Shown piece after piece: positions 49,026-58,200 of a DNA stretch of 64,000 nt (positions are counted from its first letter, which is position 1; each line of letters starts with the position of its first letter). A program made the position numbers and the translations under genes. Source of the DNA: Novosphingobium guangzhouense (lineage in GTDB: Bacteria; Pseudomonadota; Alphaproteobacteria; Sphingomonadales; Sphingomonadaceae). The stretch is taken from the NCBI RefSeq assembly GCF_002896965.1, contig NZ_LYMM01000001.1:62001-126000 (forward strand), written 5' to 3'. A model generated the notes under the pieces. It made no database searches and was not told the DNA's origin. It saw nothing but the letters and a program-made list of their open reading frames with translations.

Positions 49026-50405
49026 ATGTCGGCAAGGTTGGACAGCTCGCACAGGTCATTGTTTTTCGAGCATTGTCTGCTGCCCGCCGGTTGGGCCCGC
49101 AGCGTGCGCGTCACGCTGGCGCAGGGCCGGATCACTGCCGTTACGCCGGGTGCGGAGGCTTTGGCACAAGATGAGCGCCACCTTTGCGCGCTGCCTGCAA
49201 TGCCCAACCTGCACAGCCACGCCTTCCAGCGCGGCATGGCGGGTCTTGCCGAACGGCGCGGCCCGTCGAACGACAGCTTCTGGACATGGCGCGAGATCAT
49301 GTACCGCTTCGTCGACAGGATGAGCCCGGACGACGTGCGCGCCATCGCCGCGATGGCCTATGTCGAGATGCTGGAAGGCGGCTTCACCCGCGTCGGCGAA
49401 TTCCATTACCTGCACCACGACCGCGAGGGCCATGCATTCGCCGACCCCGCACAGATGAGCGCGGCGGTGCTGGCTGCCGCCGGGGACACGGGCATCGGCA
49501 TGACGCTGCTGCCGGTGCTCTACAGCTACGCCGGCTTCGGCGCGCAGCCGCCAAGCCCGGCGCAGGCGCGGTTCATCAATGATCTGGACGGCTATGCGCG
49601 GCTGCTCGAAGGGGCTGAGGCCCATGCCCGCGCACTGCCGGATGCCGTTGTCGGCGTGGCCCCGCATTCCCTGCGCGCCGTATCGCCCGATCAGCTGCGT
49701 GAACTGGCGCCGCTGACGCAGGACCGTCCGGTCCACATCCACATCGCCGAACAGGTGAAGGAAGTGGACGATTGCCTTGGCTGGAGCGGCAAGCGCCCCG
49801 TAGAATGGCTGCTGGACAATGCCGACGTGGATGCCCGCTGGTGCCTTGTCCACGCCACGCACATGAGCGAATCCGAAACCGCTGCCGTGGCCCGCAGCGG
49901 CGCCGTGGCGGGGCTCTGCCCGATCACCGAGGCGAACCTTGGCGACGGGCTGTTCCCGGTGGAATCATTCCTGGAGGCAGGCGGGCGCTATGGCATCGGC
50001 AGCGATTCCAACGTGCTGATCGACGCGGCGGAGGAACTGCGCCTGCTCGAATACGGCCAGCGCCTGACCCGCCGCGCCCGCAACGTCATGGCGCGCGGCA
50101 GCGGGCACTCGACGGGGGCGGACCTTTACGCGGGCGCGCTTGACGGCGGCGCGGCGGCGCTGGGCGTCAAGGGCGGCATCGCGGTGGGCCTGCCCGCCGA
50201 TATCGTCAGCCTGAACCTTGCCCATCCTGCCATGGCGCATCGGCAGGGCGACGCGATCACCGACAGCTTCGTTTTTGCCGCCGGGCGCTCGGCCATTGAC
50301 TGCGTGTGGCGCCATGGCGACAAGCTGGTAAGCGAAGGGCGCCACCGCGCCCGCGACCGGGTGGTGCGCGATTATGCCAAGGTACTGGAGACACTGATCG
50401 CGTGA
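49026..50405 (+). CDS. hutF: formimidoylglutamate deiminase
   Basis: This 459-residue amidohydrolase converts N-formimino-L-glutamate to N-formyl-L-glutamate and ammonia. The HxH metal motif is in MPNLHSHAFQRGMAGLAE; others are VGVAPHSLRAVSPDQL, VHIHIAEQVKEVDDC, VHATHMSESE and GIGSDSNVLIDAAEELRLLE. The ATG at 49026 follows AAGGAG. It is divergent from hutI and overlaps hutC by 4 bp. Confidence 0.96.
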   Translation: MSARLDSSHRSLFFEHCLLPAGWARSVRVTLAQGRITAVTPGAEALAQDERHLCALPAMPNLHSHAFQRGMAGLAERRGPSNDSFWTWREIMYRFVDRMSPDDVRAIAAMAYVEMLEGGFTRVGEFHYLHHDREGHAFADPAQMSAAVLAAAGDTGIGMTLLPVLYSYAGFGAQPPSPAQARFINDLDGYARLLEGAEAHARALPDAVVGVAPHSLRAVSPDQLRELAPLTQDRPVHIHIAEQVKEVDDCLGWSGKRPVEWLLDNADVDARWCLVHATHMSESETAAVARSGAVAGLCPITEANLGDGLFPVESFLEAGGRYGIGSDSNVLIDAAEELRLLEYGQRLTRRARNVMARGSGHSTGADLYAGALDGGAAALGVKGGIAVGLPADIVSLNLAHPAMAHRQGDAITDSFVFAAGRSAIDCVWRHGDKLVSEGRHRARDRVVRDYAKVLETLIA

Positions 50406-51115
50406 GAATGCCCCTTCACGAACGCATTCGATCGGATTTCGAGGGACGCATCCTCGGCGGCGAACTGGCTCCCGGCGATCGCCTGCCGATCGAACAGGAA
50501 CTGATGCAGGAATACGGCTGTTCGCGGATGACCGTGAACAAGGCGCTGTCGGCACTCGTCGCGGCGGGCCTGATCGACCGGCGCAAGCGCGCGGGGACGT
50601 TCGTGGCGCGCCCCAAGGTTCATTCGATGGTGCTCGACGTGCCCGATATCGCCGCGCAAGTGCGCGAACGTGGGCAGGACTATGCCTTCCGGCCCATCCG
50701 CCGCCGGGTGCGCCCCGCAGGCGACGATGAGGAGGAAGCACTGCTGGCGGGCGGCGGGGACCTCGTCCACATCGACGGGCTCCATCTGGTGGACGGCGCG
50801 CCGCTGGGCGTCGAGTTCCGACTGGTAAGCGCGGCTGCGGTGCCCGATATCGTCGGCGCCGACCTTGACGCGGTGCCGCCGGGCACCTGGCTGTTGCAGC
50901 ACGTCCCCTGGACCGAAGCGGAAACGCGCATCTCTGCCGTTGCCGCTTTGGGAGACGAGGCAGAGTGGCTGGGCGTCACCCCCGGAACGCCGTGCCTGTG
51001 CGTGGAGCGCCGCACCTGGCGTGGGGCGGAGCGGATCACTTACGTACGCCAGCTGTTCCTTGGCGACGCTTACGACATGGTGGCGCGCTTTGGCCCGGGG
51101 GCTTCGGGGCGCTAG
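50402..51115 (+). CDS. hutC: histidine utilisation repressor (GntR/HutC family)
   Basis: This 237-residue regulator starts at a GTG overlapping the hutF stop (GTGA, 50402-50405); an ATG at 50408 is an alternative. The N-terminal winged helix is clear (MPLHERIRSDFEGRILGGEL; LPIEQELMQEYGCSRMTVNK; ALSALVAAGLIDRRKRAG). A C-terminal UTRA ligand domain follows (about residues 95-230), which in HutC binds urocanate. Targets within the window are the hutI-hutF site and, probably, the box upstream of the receptor gene at 57942. Confidence 0.95.
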   Translation: MRMPLHERIRSDFEGRILGGELAPGDRLPIEQELMQEYGCSRMTVNKALSALVAAGLIDRRKRAGTFVARPKVHSMVLDVPDIAAQVRERGQDYAFRPIRRRVRPAGDDEEEALLAGGGDLVHIDGLHLVDGAPLGVEFRLVSAAAVPDIVGADLDAVPPGTWLLQHVPWTEAETRISAVAALGDEAEWLGVTPGTPCLCVERRTWRGAERITYVRQLFLGDAYDMVARFGPGASGR

Positions 51116-51223
51116 CACGCGACAGTCAGGCCCCATCCGGCTTTTCCGACAGGCAACCAAAGACGCACGGCCCCTTCGGCAAACCGCGTGCACGCTGCGA
51201 CCTTCACGCCGGTTGACCACGGC

Positions 51224-52780
51224 ATGCGAGGCGAAAAATTGATTCGGAAGCGTCTTATCCTGTTCACCGGTTGCGCCATGACGGCGCTCGGCGGCTGCGC
51301 CACCACGCATGAGGCCGGGCCACGCCCGCTGGACGTCGCCCGACTGCCAGCGGTGGGCATCGTCAGCGAACGCTTCCTGTCCTACAACGTCGAAATGCTG
51401 GAACTGACGGGCGGGCGCTTCTGGAAGCCCTATGCCAGTACGAACAGCGCGAAGACGGACCTTTATGAAGATCGCCCTCCGATCGATCTGACCAATCCGC
51501 GCCTGCGTGCTCTCGCCAGGGCGCTGGGGCCTGCCTATGTCCGCTACAGCGGGACTTGGGCCAACGGAACGTTCTTTGCCGACAGCGAAACTGCGCCCGC
51601 AACGGTCCCCAAGGGCTATGACGCAGTGCTGACCCGCCGCCAGTGGCGACAGGCGGTGGAATTCGCGCGCGACAGCGATGCGCAGATCGTCACTTCCATG
51701 CCCACCAGTCCCGGCGCGCGCGACGCTGACGGGAACTGGACACCGCAAGCCGCCGAACGCCTGTTCGCCTATACGCAGAGCATCGGCGGCACGATCGCCG
51801 CGTCCGAATTCGCGAACGAACCCAACCTGATCGGCGGCACCAAGCCTCCGGCGAACTATGACGCGGGGCGCTATCGCGGCGATTTCGCGAGGTTTCACGA
51901 ATGGCTGCGCAAACGCTCGCCCGGCACCCTGATCCTTGCTCCCGGCGCTTTCGAACTGGGCAAGGGCAGCACGTTTCCATCGTTCATCAAAAAGTTGCCG
52001 ACTGCGGACGTGGCGCCCACGGCGGCGCACCGGCCGGATGCCGTCTCGTTCCACTTCTACGGTGCGCTGTCGCAGCGCTGCAACGGGCTGAAGGACATCG
52101 ATCCGCAATCCGACACGTGGCTTTCAACGATCGACACGGCAATCGCGGACACCGCCGCGCTGCGCGATGCGATCAGCCCCGACGCGCCCTTGTGGCTTAC
52201 CGAAACCGCCGATGCGGCCTGCGGCGGCAACCCGCAGGCGAAGACCTTCGCGGATAGCTTCCGGTTCGTGGACCAGCTTGCCCGTGCGGCACGGCAGGGC
52301 GTTCAGGTGGTCATGCACAATACGCTGGCGGCAAGCGACTACGCCCTGCTTGACGAGCACGACTTCGCGCCGCGGCCGAACTACTGGGCGGCTTACCTGT
52401 GGCGCAGGACGATGGGCACGACGGTGCTCGACGGCGGCAGCATCGTGCGCGGTGATGGCCTGCGGATCTATGCGCATTGCCAGCGCGGGCGGTCAGGCGG
52501 GGTGACGGTGCTGGCCATCAACCCCGACCGCGCCAACGCGCGGACCCTGCACATCGCCGGGCGGGCCGAAGTCTTCAGCCTGACCCAGCCGGAGGGACGG
52601 CCCGGCAGCGCGGCGCTGAACGGTGTCGTTCTTGAACTTGGGCAAGCGTCGGGGGCGAAGGATATCTTCCCTCGCATGGAGGCGCTGCTCCGGCGCGGCG
52701 GGGTGACGGTCCCGGCATCCAGCATCAGCTTCATCACGATACCGGATGCGGCCAATCCGTCGTGCATGGTCAAGGGCTGA
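51224..52780 (+). CDS. GH79-like glycoside hydrolase, lipoprotein
   Basis: This protein of about 518 residues has a lipoprotein signal: LILFTGCAMTALGGCATT with lipobox LGGC. The TIM-barrel catalytic region resembles heparanase/beta-glucuronidase family 79: proton donor candidate Glu in ASEFANEPNLIGG and nucleophile candidate Glu in LWLTETADAACGG, with a C-terminal beta domain. An in-frame TTG at 51239 has a nearer ribosome site (GAGGCG) and may be the true start. It probably releases uronic acid from plant or animal glycans at the membrane surface. It follows hutC but looks unrelated to it. Confidence 0.78.
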   Translation: MRGEKLIRKRLILFTGCAMTALGGCATTHEAGPRPLDVARLPAVGIVSERFLSYNVEMLELTGGRFWKPYASTNSAKTDLYEDRPPIDLTNPRLRALARALGPAYVRYSGTWANGTFFADSETAPATVPKGYDAVLTRRQWRQAVEFARDSDAQIVTSMPTSPGARDADGNWTPQAAERLFAYTQSIGGTIAASEFANEPNLIGGTKPPANYDAGRYRGDFARFHEWLRKRSPGTLILAPGAFELGKGSTFPSFIKKLPTADVAPTAAHRPDAVSFHFYGALSQRCNGLKDIDPQSDTWLSTIDTAIADTAALRDAISPDAPLWLTETADAACGGNPQAKTFADSFRFVDQLARAARQGVQVVMHNTLAASDYALLDEHDFAPRPNYWAAYLWRRTMGTTVLDGGSIVRGDGLRIYAHCQRGRSGGVTVLAINPDRANARTLHIAGRAEVFSLTQPEGRPGSAALNGVVLELGQASGAKDIFPRMEALLRRGGVTVPASSISFITIPDAANPSCMVKG

Positions 52781-52852
52781 GCCGGGCTTTCCTACAGGCC
52801 GGGTGAAGCGGTAGATTGCGCGGCATGATCGCGCCCCTCGTTTCACTATACC

Positions 52853-52992
52853 GCAAGGTTACACATCGACCATGCAAGGTGACACATCTTACGCCAGATG
52901 TGTCACCTTATGCCCTCCAAGGTGACACTTCCCGGCGCAAGGTGACACCTTTTCCCTCTGGACCGTGTAAACCGTGTAAACCTGTCACCTTG
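52853..52992. repeat. cluster of six AAGGTGACAC-type repeats with two hairpin pairs
   Basis: Copies related to CAAGGTGACAC begin at 52854 (one mismatch), 52875, 52918 and 52938, with inverted copies at 52896-52909 and 52983-52992. Copies 52876-52889 and 52896-52909 form a perfect 14-bp stem with a 6-base loop; 52938-52947 and 52983-52992 form a perfect 10-bp inverted pair. A 9-bp tandem repeat ACCGTGTAA lies at 52962-52979. The cluster sits between convergent genes and no ORF is visible. Confidence 0.85.
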
Positions 52993-53001
52993 TAAAAAAA
53001 A

Positions 53002-53026
53002 GGGGCGCCGCTTTCGCTGGCGCCCC
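53002..53026 (-). terminator. rho-independent terminator of the M14 peptidase gene
   Basis: GGGGCGCC (53002-53009) pairs with GGCGCCCC (53019-53026). On the minus strand the stem is followed by eight T residues. It starts 9 bp past the stop codon. Confidence 0.9.
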
Positions 53027-53035
53027 AAGGGTGGA

Positions 53036-55636
53036 TCACTTGCCCGCGCTGTCGGGGTAAAGCGTGTTGAAGAACACCTTGTACGCCCCGTGCGACTGCC
53101 CGCGCCATTGCGGACGGAAGCCGTAAAGGTAGACCTTGCCCTTGCCATACTCGACCACCACGGCCGCCGCCTTGCCCTGGATCGCTTCGGGATGGAGCAG
53201 GACGCCGCTGCGCAGCGGATTTCCGGCAGGCGCGTAGGAGGCCAGAACCTGGCCCTTGAAGCCGGGCTTGGGCTCGAACGCGGGGCCGCGCTCGAACATC
53301 ACGATGGGGTCGATCGGCATCCCCGCCGCCACCTTGGTGCCGGGCGTCAGCTGAACCTGCAGCAAGGCGCCGGAGCAGAAGAAGAAGTCGGACTTGGCAT
53401 CCTTTAGGATGTTGGTGACCGGCAGGTCGAACAGGTCGATCACCGCATCGGACGCATTGTTCAGCGCCACCAGAGTACCGCCGTTCTTCACGAAGTCCTT
53501 CAGCTTCTTCGCGCCGTCCTCGCCGATACCGCCGGCATAGGGGGCAGGCATCTGGCTGGGGCTGAACCCATCCATCAGCGAGGCAAGCGGGCCCTTGTAC
53601 TTCGATTCAAAGTTGGCGGCAGGCGCAGTATCTCCGGGGCGCGACTTGCCTGGCGCGGTCATATCGGGAAGGACGATCGTGTCGTACTTGCCCGAAAGCC
53701 CCGCCTTGACGTCGGCGTTGTAGACGCTCTTCGCGCCGAAGTCGTACTGCTCCAGAAGCCAGCGGGTCCAGCCTTCGTCGATGTTGGAACCCCAGGGACG
53801 GTAGAGCGCAACGCGGCCCATGCGCACGGCTTCTCCGGCCGGAGCTTCGGCGCTGGCGGTGACGTTGACGCTGTACTGGCCGGCAAGCTTGCCCATCGCA
53901 TCGGGCGTGACGCCGGTAAGGGCGATGCGGTCCGCGTTCCAGCTGGCCTTGCCCCCTGACGCAAGCGCGGCGTTCAGGACGCGGTAGCTGTTGTTCACCC
54001 GGCGATCGAGCAGGTAGGTCGAACCCGTCCCGGTGACCGCCCCTGCTGGCGGCGTCGCAGCCGCAACCTTGGTGAGCGAGGCGCGGGCGGCCGCATCCAG
54101 CGGCTTTTCGATGCGGTCCACCTTGATGCCCATCTGCATCGGCAGGGTCCAGCCGGTGACATCGTAAGGCAGATCTGCGGGGTTGCCGTCTCCGCCAAGA
54201 ATGGCGTCGGGGTACTTCTGCGGATCGAACAGTTCACGCGCCAGACCTGCAAAGGGCTGGTCCATCGGCACGACCCAGCTGCCTGCCGCATAAGTCTGGC
54301 CGCCGATGGCCGTCGGCGCGGAGGTCTTCATTACGTCAAGCCCGTGCGAAATCATCAGCTGCGCCAGCGAGGCCGCTTCGGGCACGTCGGTCTGGTCGGC
54401 CGGGATGACATAGGCACCCGGACCGTCCTTGGCGGCGGCGGCGATCATGTCACGGCCCGCCTGATAACGGTTGAACAGAAGCGTCTCGCGGTACTTCTGC
54501 GCCGTTTCCAGCACCGACATCGACGCGGTCAGCATGTAGTCGACCGAGTTCTTCAGGTGCCACTCTCCGCCCTGCCACGGGTGGGGGTACATGATCTGGG
54601 CCTTCAGGTCCTGCTGCGCCTTGGGGAAGTCGCTGACCTTCCAGGTCTTGGGCGTGGCGCTGTCGTGCGCGGTTTCGGTGAAGAACGAGATCGTGTTGCG
54701 GAAGACGTGGATGTAATCGAGGAACCCGGCGTACCAGTTGTCGAACCGGGCCTGCGCGATGGCTCCGGGCTTACCCTCGGTCTCCATGCGGGTCATGATG
54801 TTGGTGCCGATGGCGTTGGTCCAGATCCGCATGTACGGGCTGATGTTGGACGATACCGGATCGGCGAAGGGCGGCACCCAGATGCGCGCGGGGAACGGCG
54901 CCACCTGATGCTGGCTGTACCAGATCACCGGCGCATATTCCTGCTCCGTCGCATTGACGACCTGGCTCTCCTTCATGTTGAGCATGTAGCCGTCGCGGTT
55001 GTTGTCGTGGCCGACATACTCCTGATAAAGCCAGGGCGTGCGGCTCGTTTCCCATGGGGTGCCGCGCTGCTTGCGATACCAGTCGACCACCATGTCCTGC
55101 CCGTCCGGGTTCAGCGTGGGCCACAGGACGAGGATGACGTTCTTGAGGATGCCGTCGACTTCGGCGTCGTTCTTCGCCGAAAGCAGCTTGTGTGCCAGCG
55201 CCAGCGGAAGCTGGTGATCGGACACTTCGCTGGCGTGCATGCCGCCGTCGATGTGGACGATGATCGGGCTGTCGGCGGCCAGCTTCTTCGCTTCCGCATC
55301 GGTCAGCCCGCGCGCATCGCCAAGGCGCTTGGAGATCGCCTTGTACTTGTCGAAATTGGCGATGTTCTCCGGGCTGGAGATCACCGCGTAGACGAAAGTC
55401 TTGCCGTGCGTGGACTTGCCGCTCTGGAACAGCTTGATCCGGTCCGACGCCTTGGCAAGAGCTTCGAAGTAGCGGACCGAGTCCTCGTAGTTGGCGAGGT
55501 AATAGTCATCACCCACTTCATGGCCGAGCACGTCCTTGGTGCTCGGCACGTTCTGCGCCAGCGCCGGGGTGCAGAGCCCCAGCGCCGAGGCGGCCATCAG
55601 GACGCGCGCAAGGCGCGCCGACTTGTGCGTTTTCAT
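53036..55636 (-). CDS. M14 family zinc carboxypeptidase, exported
   Basis: This 866-residue protein has a signal peptide (RVLMAASALGLCTPALAQ). The N-terminal catalytic domain (about residues 40-400) has the zinc motif HxxE in HIDGGMHASEVSDHQLP and WPTLNPDGQDMVVDWYRKQR with GHDNNRDGYMLN. The long C-terminal part (about residues 420-866) lacks peptidase motifs and includes a flavodoxin/amidotransferase-like stretch (KDFVKNGGTLVALNNASDA). It probably trims C-terminal residues from peptides in the periplasm. The receptor gene lies 23 bp upstream, so they form an operon behind the HutC-type box. Confidence 0.92.
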   Translation of the reverse strand: MKTHKSARLARVLMAASALGLCTPALAQNVPSTKDVLGHEVGDDYYLANYEDSVRYFEALAKASDRIKLFQSGKSTHGKTFVYAVISSPENIANFDKYKAISKRLGDARGLTDAEAKKLAADSPIIVHIDGGMHASEVSDHQLPLALAHKLLSAKNDAEVDGILKNVILVLWPTLNPDGQDMVVDWYRKQRGTPWETSRTPWLYQEYVGHDNNRDGYMLNMKESQVVNATEQEYAPVIWYSQHQVAPFPARIWVPPFADPVSSNISPYMRIWTNAIGTNIMTRMETEGKPGAIAQARFDNWYAGFLDYIHVFRNTISFFTETAHDSATPKTWKVSDFPKAQQDLKAQIMYPHPWQGGEWHLKNSVDYMLTASMSVLETAQKYRETLLFNRYQAGRDMIAAAAKDGPGAYVIPADQTDVPEAASLAQLMISHGLDVMKTSAPTAIGGQTYAAGSWVVPMDQPFAGLARELFDPQKYPDAILGGDGNPADLPYDVTGWTLPMQMGIKVDRIEKPLDAAARASLTKVAAATPPAGAVTGTGSTYLLDRRVNNSYRVLNAALASGGKASWNADRIALTGVTPDAMGKLAGQYSVNVTASAEAPAGEAVRMGRVALYRPWGSNIDEGWTRWLLEQYDFGAKSVYNADVKAGLSGKYDTIVLPDMTAPGKSRPGDTAPAANFESKYKGPLASLMDGFSPSQMPAPYAGGIGEDGAKKLKDFVKNGGTLVALNNASDAVIDLFDLPVTNILKDAKSDFFFCSGALLQVQLTPGTKVAAGMPIDPIVMFERGPAFEPKPGFKGQVLASYAPAGNPLRSGVLLHPEAIQGKAAAVVVEYGKGKVYLYGFRPQWRGQSHGAYKVFFNTLYPDSAGK

Positions 55637-55659
55637 GTGCTGGGACTCCGTTTTTCAGG

Positions 55660-57942
55660 TCAGAAGCTGCGGCGCACGTTCACGCCGATGGTGCGCGGCG
55701 CGGCCGAGGTGGCGGCATAGCTGTTGGGCGTGGACGACATCGAGGCGCGGTTGATCGCCACTGCGTCGAAAACGTTGTTCACGAACAGGTAGATGCCCGC
55801 ATCGCTCTCCGGCAGTTCGAAGCCGACGCGCAGGTTGGCCAGCACGTAGTCGTCCATCTTCACGCGGTATACGTTGGTCGGACGGAATTCCGAGTAGGAC
55901 GAGCCGACGTAGTTGACGTCCGCGCGGGCAAAGAACTCGACCGTGTCGCTGACCGGGGTGCGATACTCCGCCCCCATCGATCCGGCGAAGTGCGGGATGT
56001 AGGGAATGCGGTCCCCGGCGCGGCCGGCTGCAACGACCGCGTCATTCACCTGGTCCTCGGTCAACTTGGCGTCGAGGTAGTTGCCCGAGAAGTTCAGCTG
56101 CACGCCCTTGACCGGACGGACGAAGGCTTCGGCTTCAAGGCCACGGATGCGCGCTGCACCGGCGTTGGAGAGGAACGAGTAGGCGCCGTTGGTGGTGCGG
56201 CCGCTGACCTGCATGTTGTCCCAATCGATCTGGAATGCGGCAAGGTTCAGCGTCAGCGCCCGGCCCAGCAGGTTGAGCTTGCTGCCGACCTCGTAGTTCC
56301 ACAGCTTGTCCGCTTCATACGGGGTCAGGTCGGCCGACAGACCGATGACCTGGTTCGCGCCACCCGGACGGTAGCCCTGCGATGCCGTCGCGTAGAACAG
56401 CATGTCGGGGTTCGCCTGCCATGAGGCGTTGAACTTGAGCAGCGTACCGTCTGCCGAGGACTTGACCGAGCTGACCGGACGGATGTTGGCCCCGATCAGA
56501 TCCCATGCGATGTCGGTGTAGCCGGTGACCGTCTTGTCATAGTCGTAATAACGGATGCCGGCCGTCAGGCTCAGCGAAGGCGTGACGTGGTACGTACCCT
56601 CGCCGAAGACCGCAGCCTGCTTGAGCTTGTCGAAGATTTCGCGACGGTAGATCAGCTGGACCGGGAAAATGATCTCGCCGGTGGCATCGTCGGCAAGGGC
56701 GTCTTCGGAGGTGACGTGGTTCTTGCGGTTCTGGAAGAACGCGCCCACGGTCCAGTCGATCGGGCCGCCATCGGTGGAGCTGAGGCGCAGTTCCTGCGTG
56801 AAGTCCTTGGTCGATCCTGGATAGTAGATCGCCGCCGGGCTTATGCTGTCGAGATAATCGTAGTAGCTGGCCAGCGTGTCGGAAGAACAGGCACTGCCGG
56901 TGTAGGACGCGCACTTTGCTTCGGTGCGGTACGTGCCGATGTAGTAGCTGTCATCCGCGGCATAGGCCGACTTGCGGTGCTGGTAGCTGGTGATCGACGT
57001 CAGATTGGCGAAGCCGATGTCCCAGTTCGCGGTCAGGCTGTAGAGCTGCGACTTGTCGGTATAGGGCAGGTTCACCTGCGCGGCCGACTTGTACTTGCCA
57101 ACCGAAGGGTTCCAGGTGGCCGAAACCGCGTCGGTGTTCTCGAACGCGGCGGTGCCGTCGATCGTGAAGTTGGAGGTTGGCGTGAAACGCAGCATCAGGC
57201 GGCCGCCGGTGGCGGTGTAATCGTTGACGTTCTTGCGGTTCAGATAGGTGTTGTCGATGTAACCATCGCTGTCGCGGCGATAGAGCACGGCGCGCGCGGC
57301 CAGCACGTCCTTGACCAGCGGCACGTTGACCATGCCGTTGACGAAGTAGCCGAAGCCGCCGCCCTTGGTGGTCATCGCCTGACCTTCGATGGTGCCTTCG
57401 TATTCCTGCGTCGGCTTGTTGAAGATGACGCGGATCGCGCCGCCCATCGAGCTTGCGCCATAGAGCGTGCCCTGTGGCCCACGCAGCACTTCGATGCGGT
57501 TGACGTCGAACAGGGTGAAGTCTGCGGTGCGTCCTGCCGCGTCGCTCGAGACGCCGACCGAGCCGGTGACCGGGGTATCGTCGTAATAGACGCCGACCGT
57601 CGCTTCGCCCGACGCCTGCACGCCGCGAAGGCTTACGCGGCGCTGACCGGGGCCGTTGTCCTGAATGCGCAGTGACGGAACGAACTTTGCGTAGTCGGCG
57701 ATGTTGGTGACGCCCGCATTGGTCAGCGTCTCGCCGGTGAGGGCCGTGATGGCCATCGGCGTGGTCTGGACAGTGGTGTCGCGGCGAAGCGCGGTAACGA
57801 CGATATCATTGCCATTCTCGGTCGCGGCTTCATTCGCAGCCTGGGCGTGAGCGGCCACGGGGACGACGGCGGCGAGAGTGAAAACGGCGGAAGCGACCCC
57901 GCAATTCAGAAAGGCGCGACGAAACTTGCTGTGAACGGTCAT
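55660..57942 (-). CDS. TonB-dependent receptor (760 aa), probably HutC-controlled
   Basis: A signal peptide (RRAFLNCGVASAVFTLAAVV to AHAQ) precedes a TonB-box-like NDIVVTALRRDTTVQ, a plug (RVSLRGVQASGEATVGVYYD; NRIEVLRGPQGTLYGASSMG) and a barrel ending ...TIGVNVRRSF. The ATG at 57942 follows GAGGGA; a TTG at 57948 is less likely. It is first in an operon with an M14 carboxypeptidase. The promoter has a perfect TGTATATACA box, matching the type between hutI and hutF, so a histidine-containing peptide or imidazole compound is a plausible ligand. Confidence 0.93.
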   Translation of the reverse strand: MTVHSKFRRAFLNCGVASAVFTLAAVVPVAAHAQAANEAATENGNDIVVTALRRDTTVQTTPMAITALTGETLTNAGVTNIADYAKFVPSLRIQDNGPGQRRVSLRGVQASGEATVGVYYDDTPVTGSVGVSSDAAGRTADFTLFDVNRIEVLRGPQGTLYGASSMGGAIRVIFNKPTQEYEGTIEGQAMTTKGGGFGYFVNGMVNVPLVKDVLAARAVLYRRDSDGYIDNTYLNRKNVNDYTATGGRLMLRFTPTSNFTIDGTAAFENTDAVSATWNPSVGKYKSAAQVNLPYTDKSQLYSLTANWDIGFANLTSITSYQHRKSAYAADDSYYIGTYRTEAKCASYTGSACSSDTLASYYDYLDSISPAAIYYPGSTKDFTQELRLSSTDGGPIDWTVGAFFQNRKNHVTSEDALADDATGEIIFPVQLIYRREIFDKLKQAAVFGEGTYHVTPSLSLTAGIRYYDYDKTVTGYTDIAWDLIGANIRPVSSVKSSADGTLLKFNASWQANPDMLFYATASQGYRPGGANQVIGLSADLTPYEADKLWNYEVGSKLNLLGRALTLNLAAFQIDWDNMQVSGRTTNGAYSFLSNAGAARIRGLEAEAFVRPVKGVQLNFSGNYLDAKLTEDQVNDAVVAAGRAGDRIPYIPHFAGSMGAEYRTPVSDTVEFFARADVNYVGSSYSEFRPTNVYRVKMDDYVLANLRVGFELPESDAGIYLFVNNVFDAVAINRASMSSTPNSYAATSAAPRTIGVNVRRSF

Positions 57943-58034
57943 CGACAATCTTTTCCCTCAATGTGGCGAAGGCGGCTTCTTTTGGCCGGTCACCTTCATC
58001 CCTGTTGACGACTCGCATATTGCCGAGTCGATAA

Positions 58035-58044
58035 TGTATATACA
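58035..58044. promoter_or_regulatory. perfect HutC-type box upstream of the receptor gene
   Basis: TGTATATACA is a perfect palindrome 93 bp upstream of the receptor ATG at 57942, in a locally AT-rich stretch. It matches the core usually described for HutC sites, and the hutI-hutF site in this window is a one-base variant. Confidence 0.6.
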
Positions 58045-58200
58045 AGAAATATTATTGCTCAAAAAATGAACATTCAGCCCTGCAAGTTGCCCATTTTTTA
58101 TGCATCACCACACGAATGGTGGCGGCGCCCGGAAAGCCGATGCGATGGGGAAGGTCAAGGCCGCAATGCGGCCAATCGCGATTTAGGTCGCGCGGAGCGC

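Noticed and set aside
52853..52992. CRISPR array
   Set aside because: Copies are short, in both orientations and irregularly spaced, with no uniform spacers and no cas genes.
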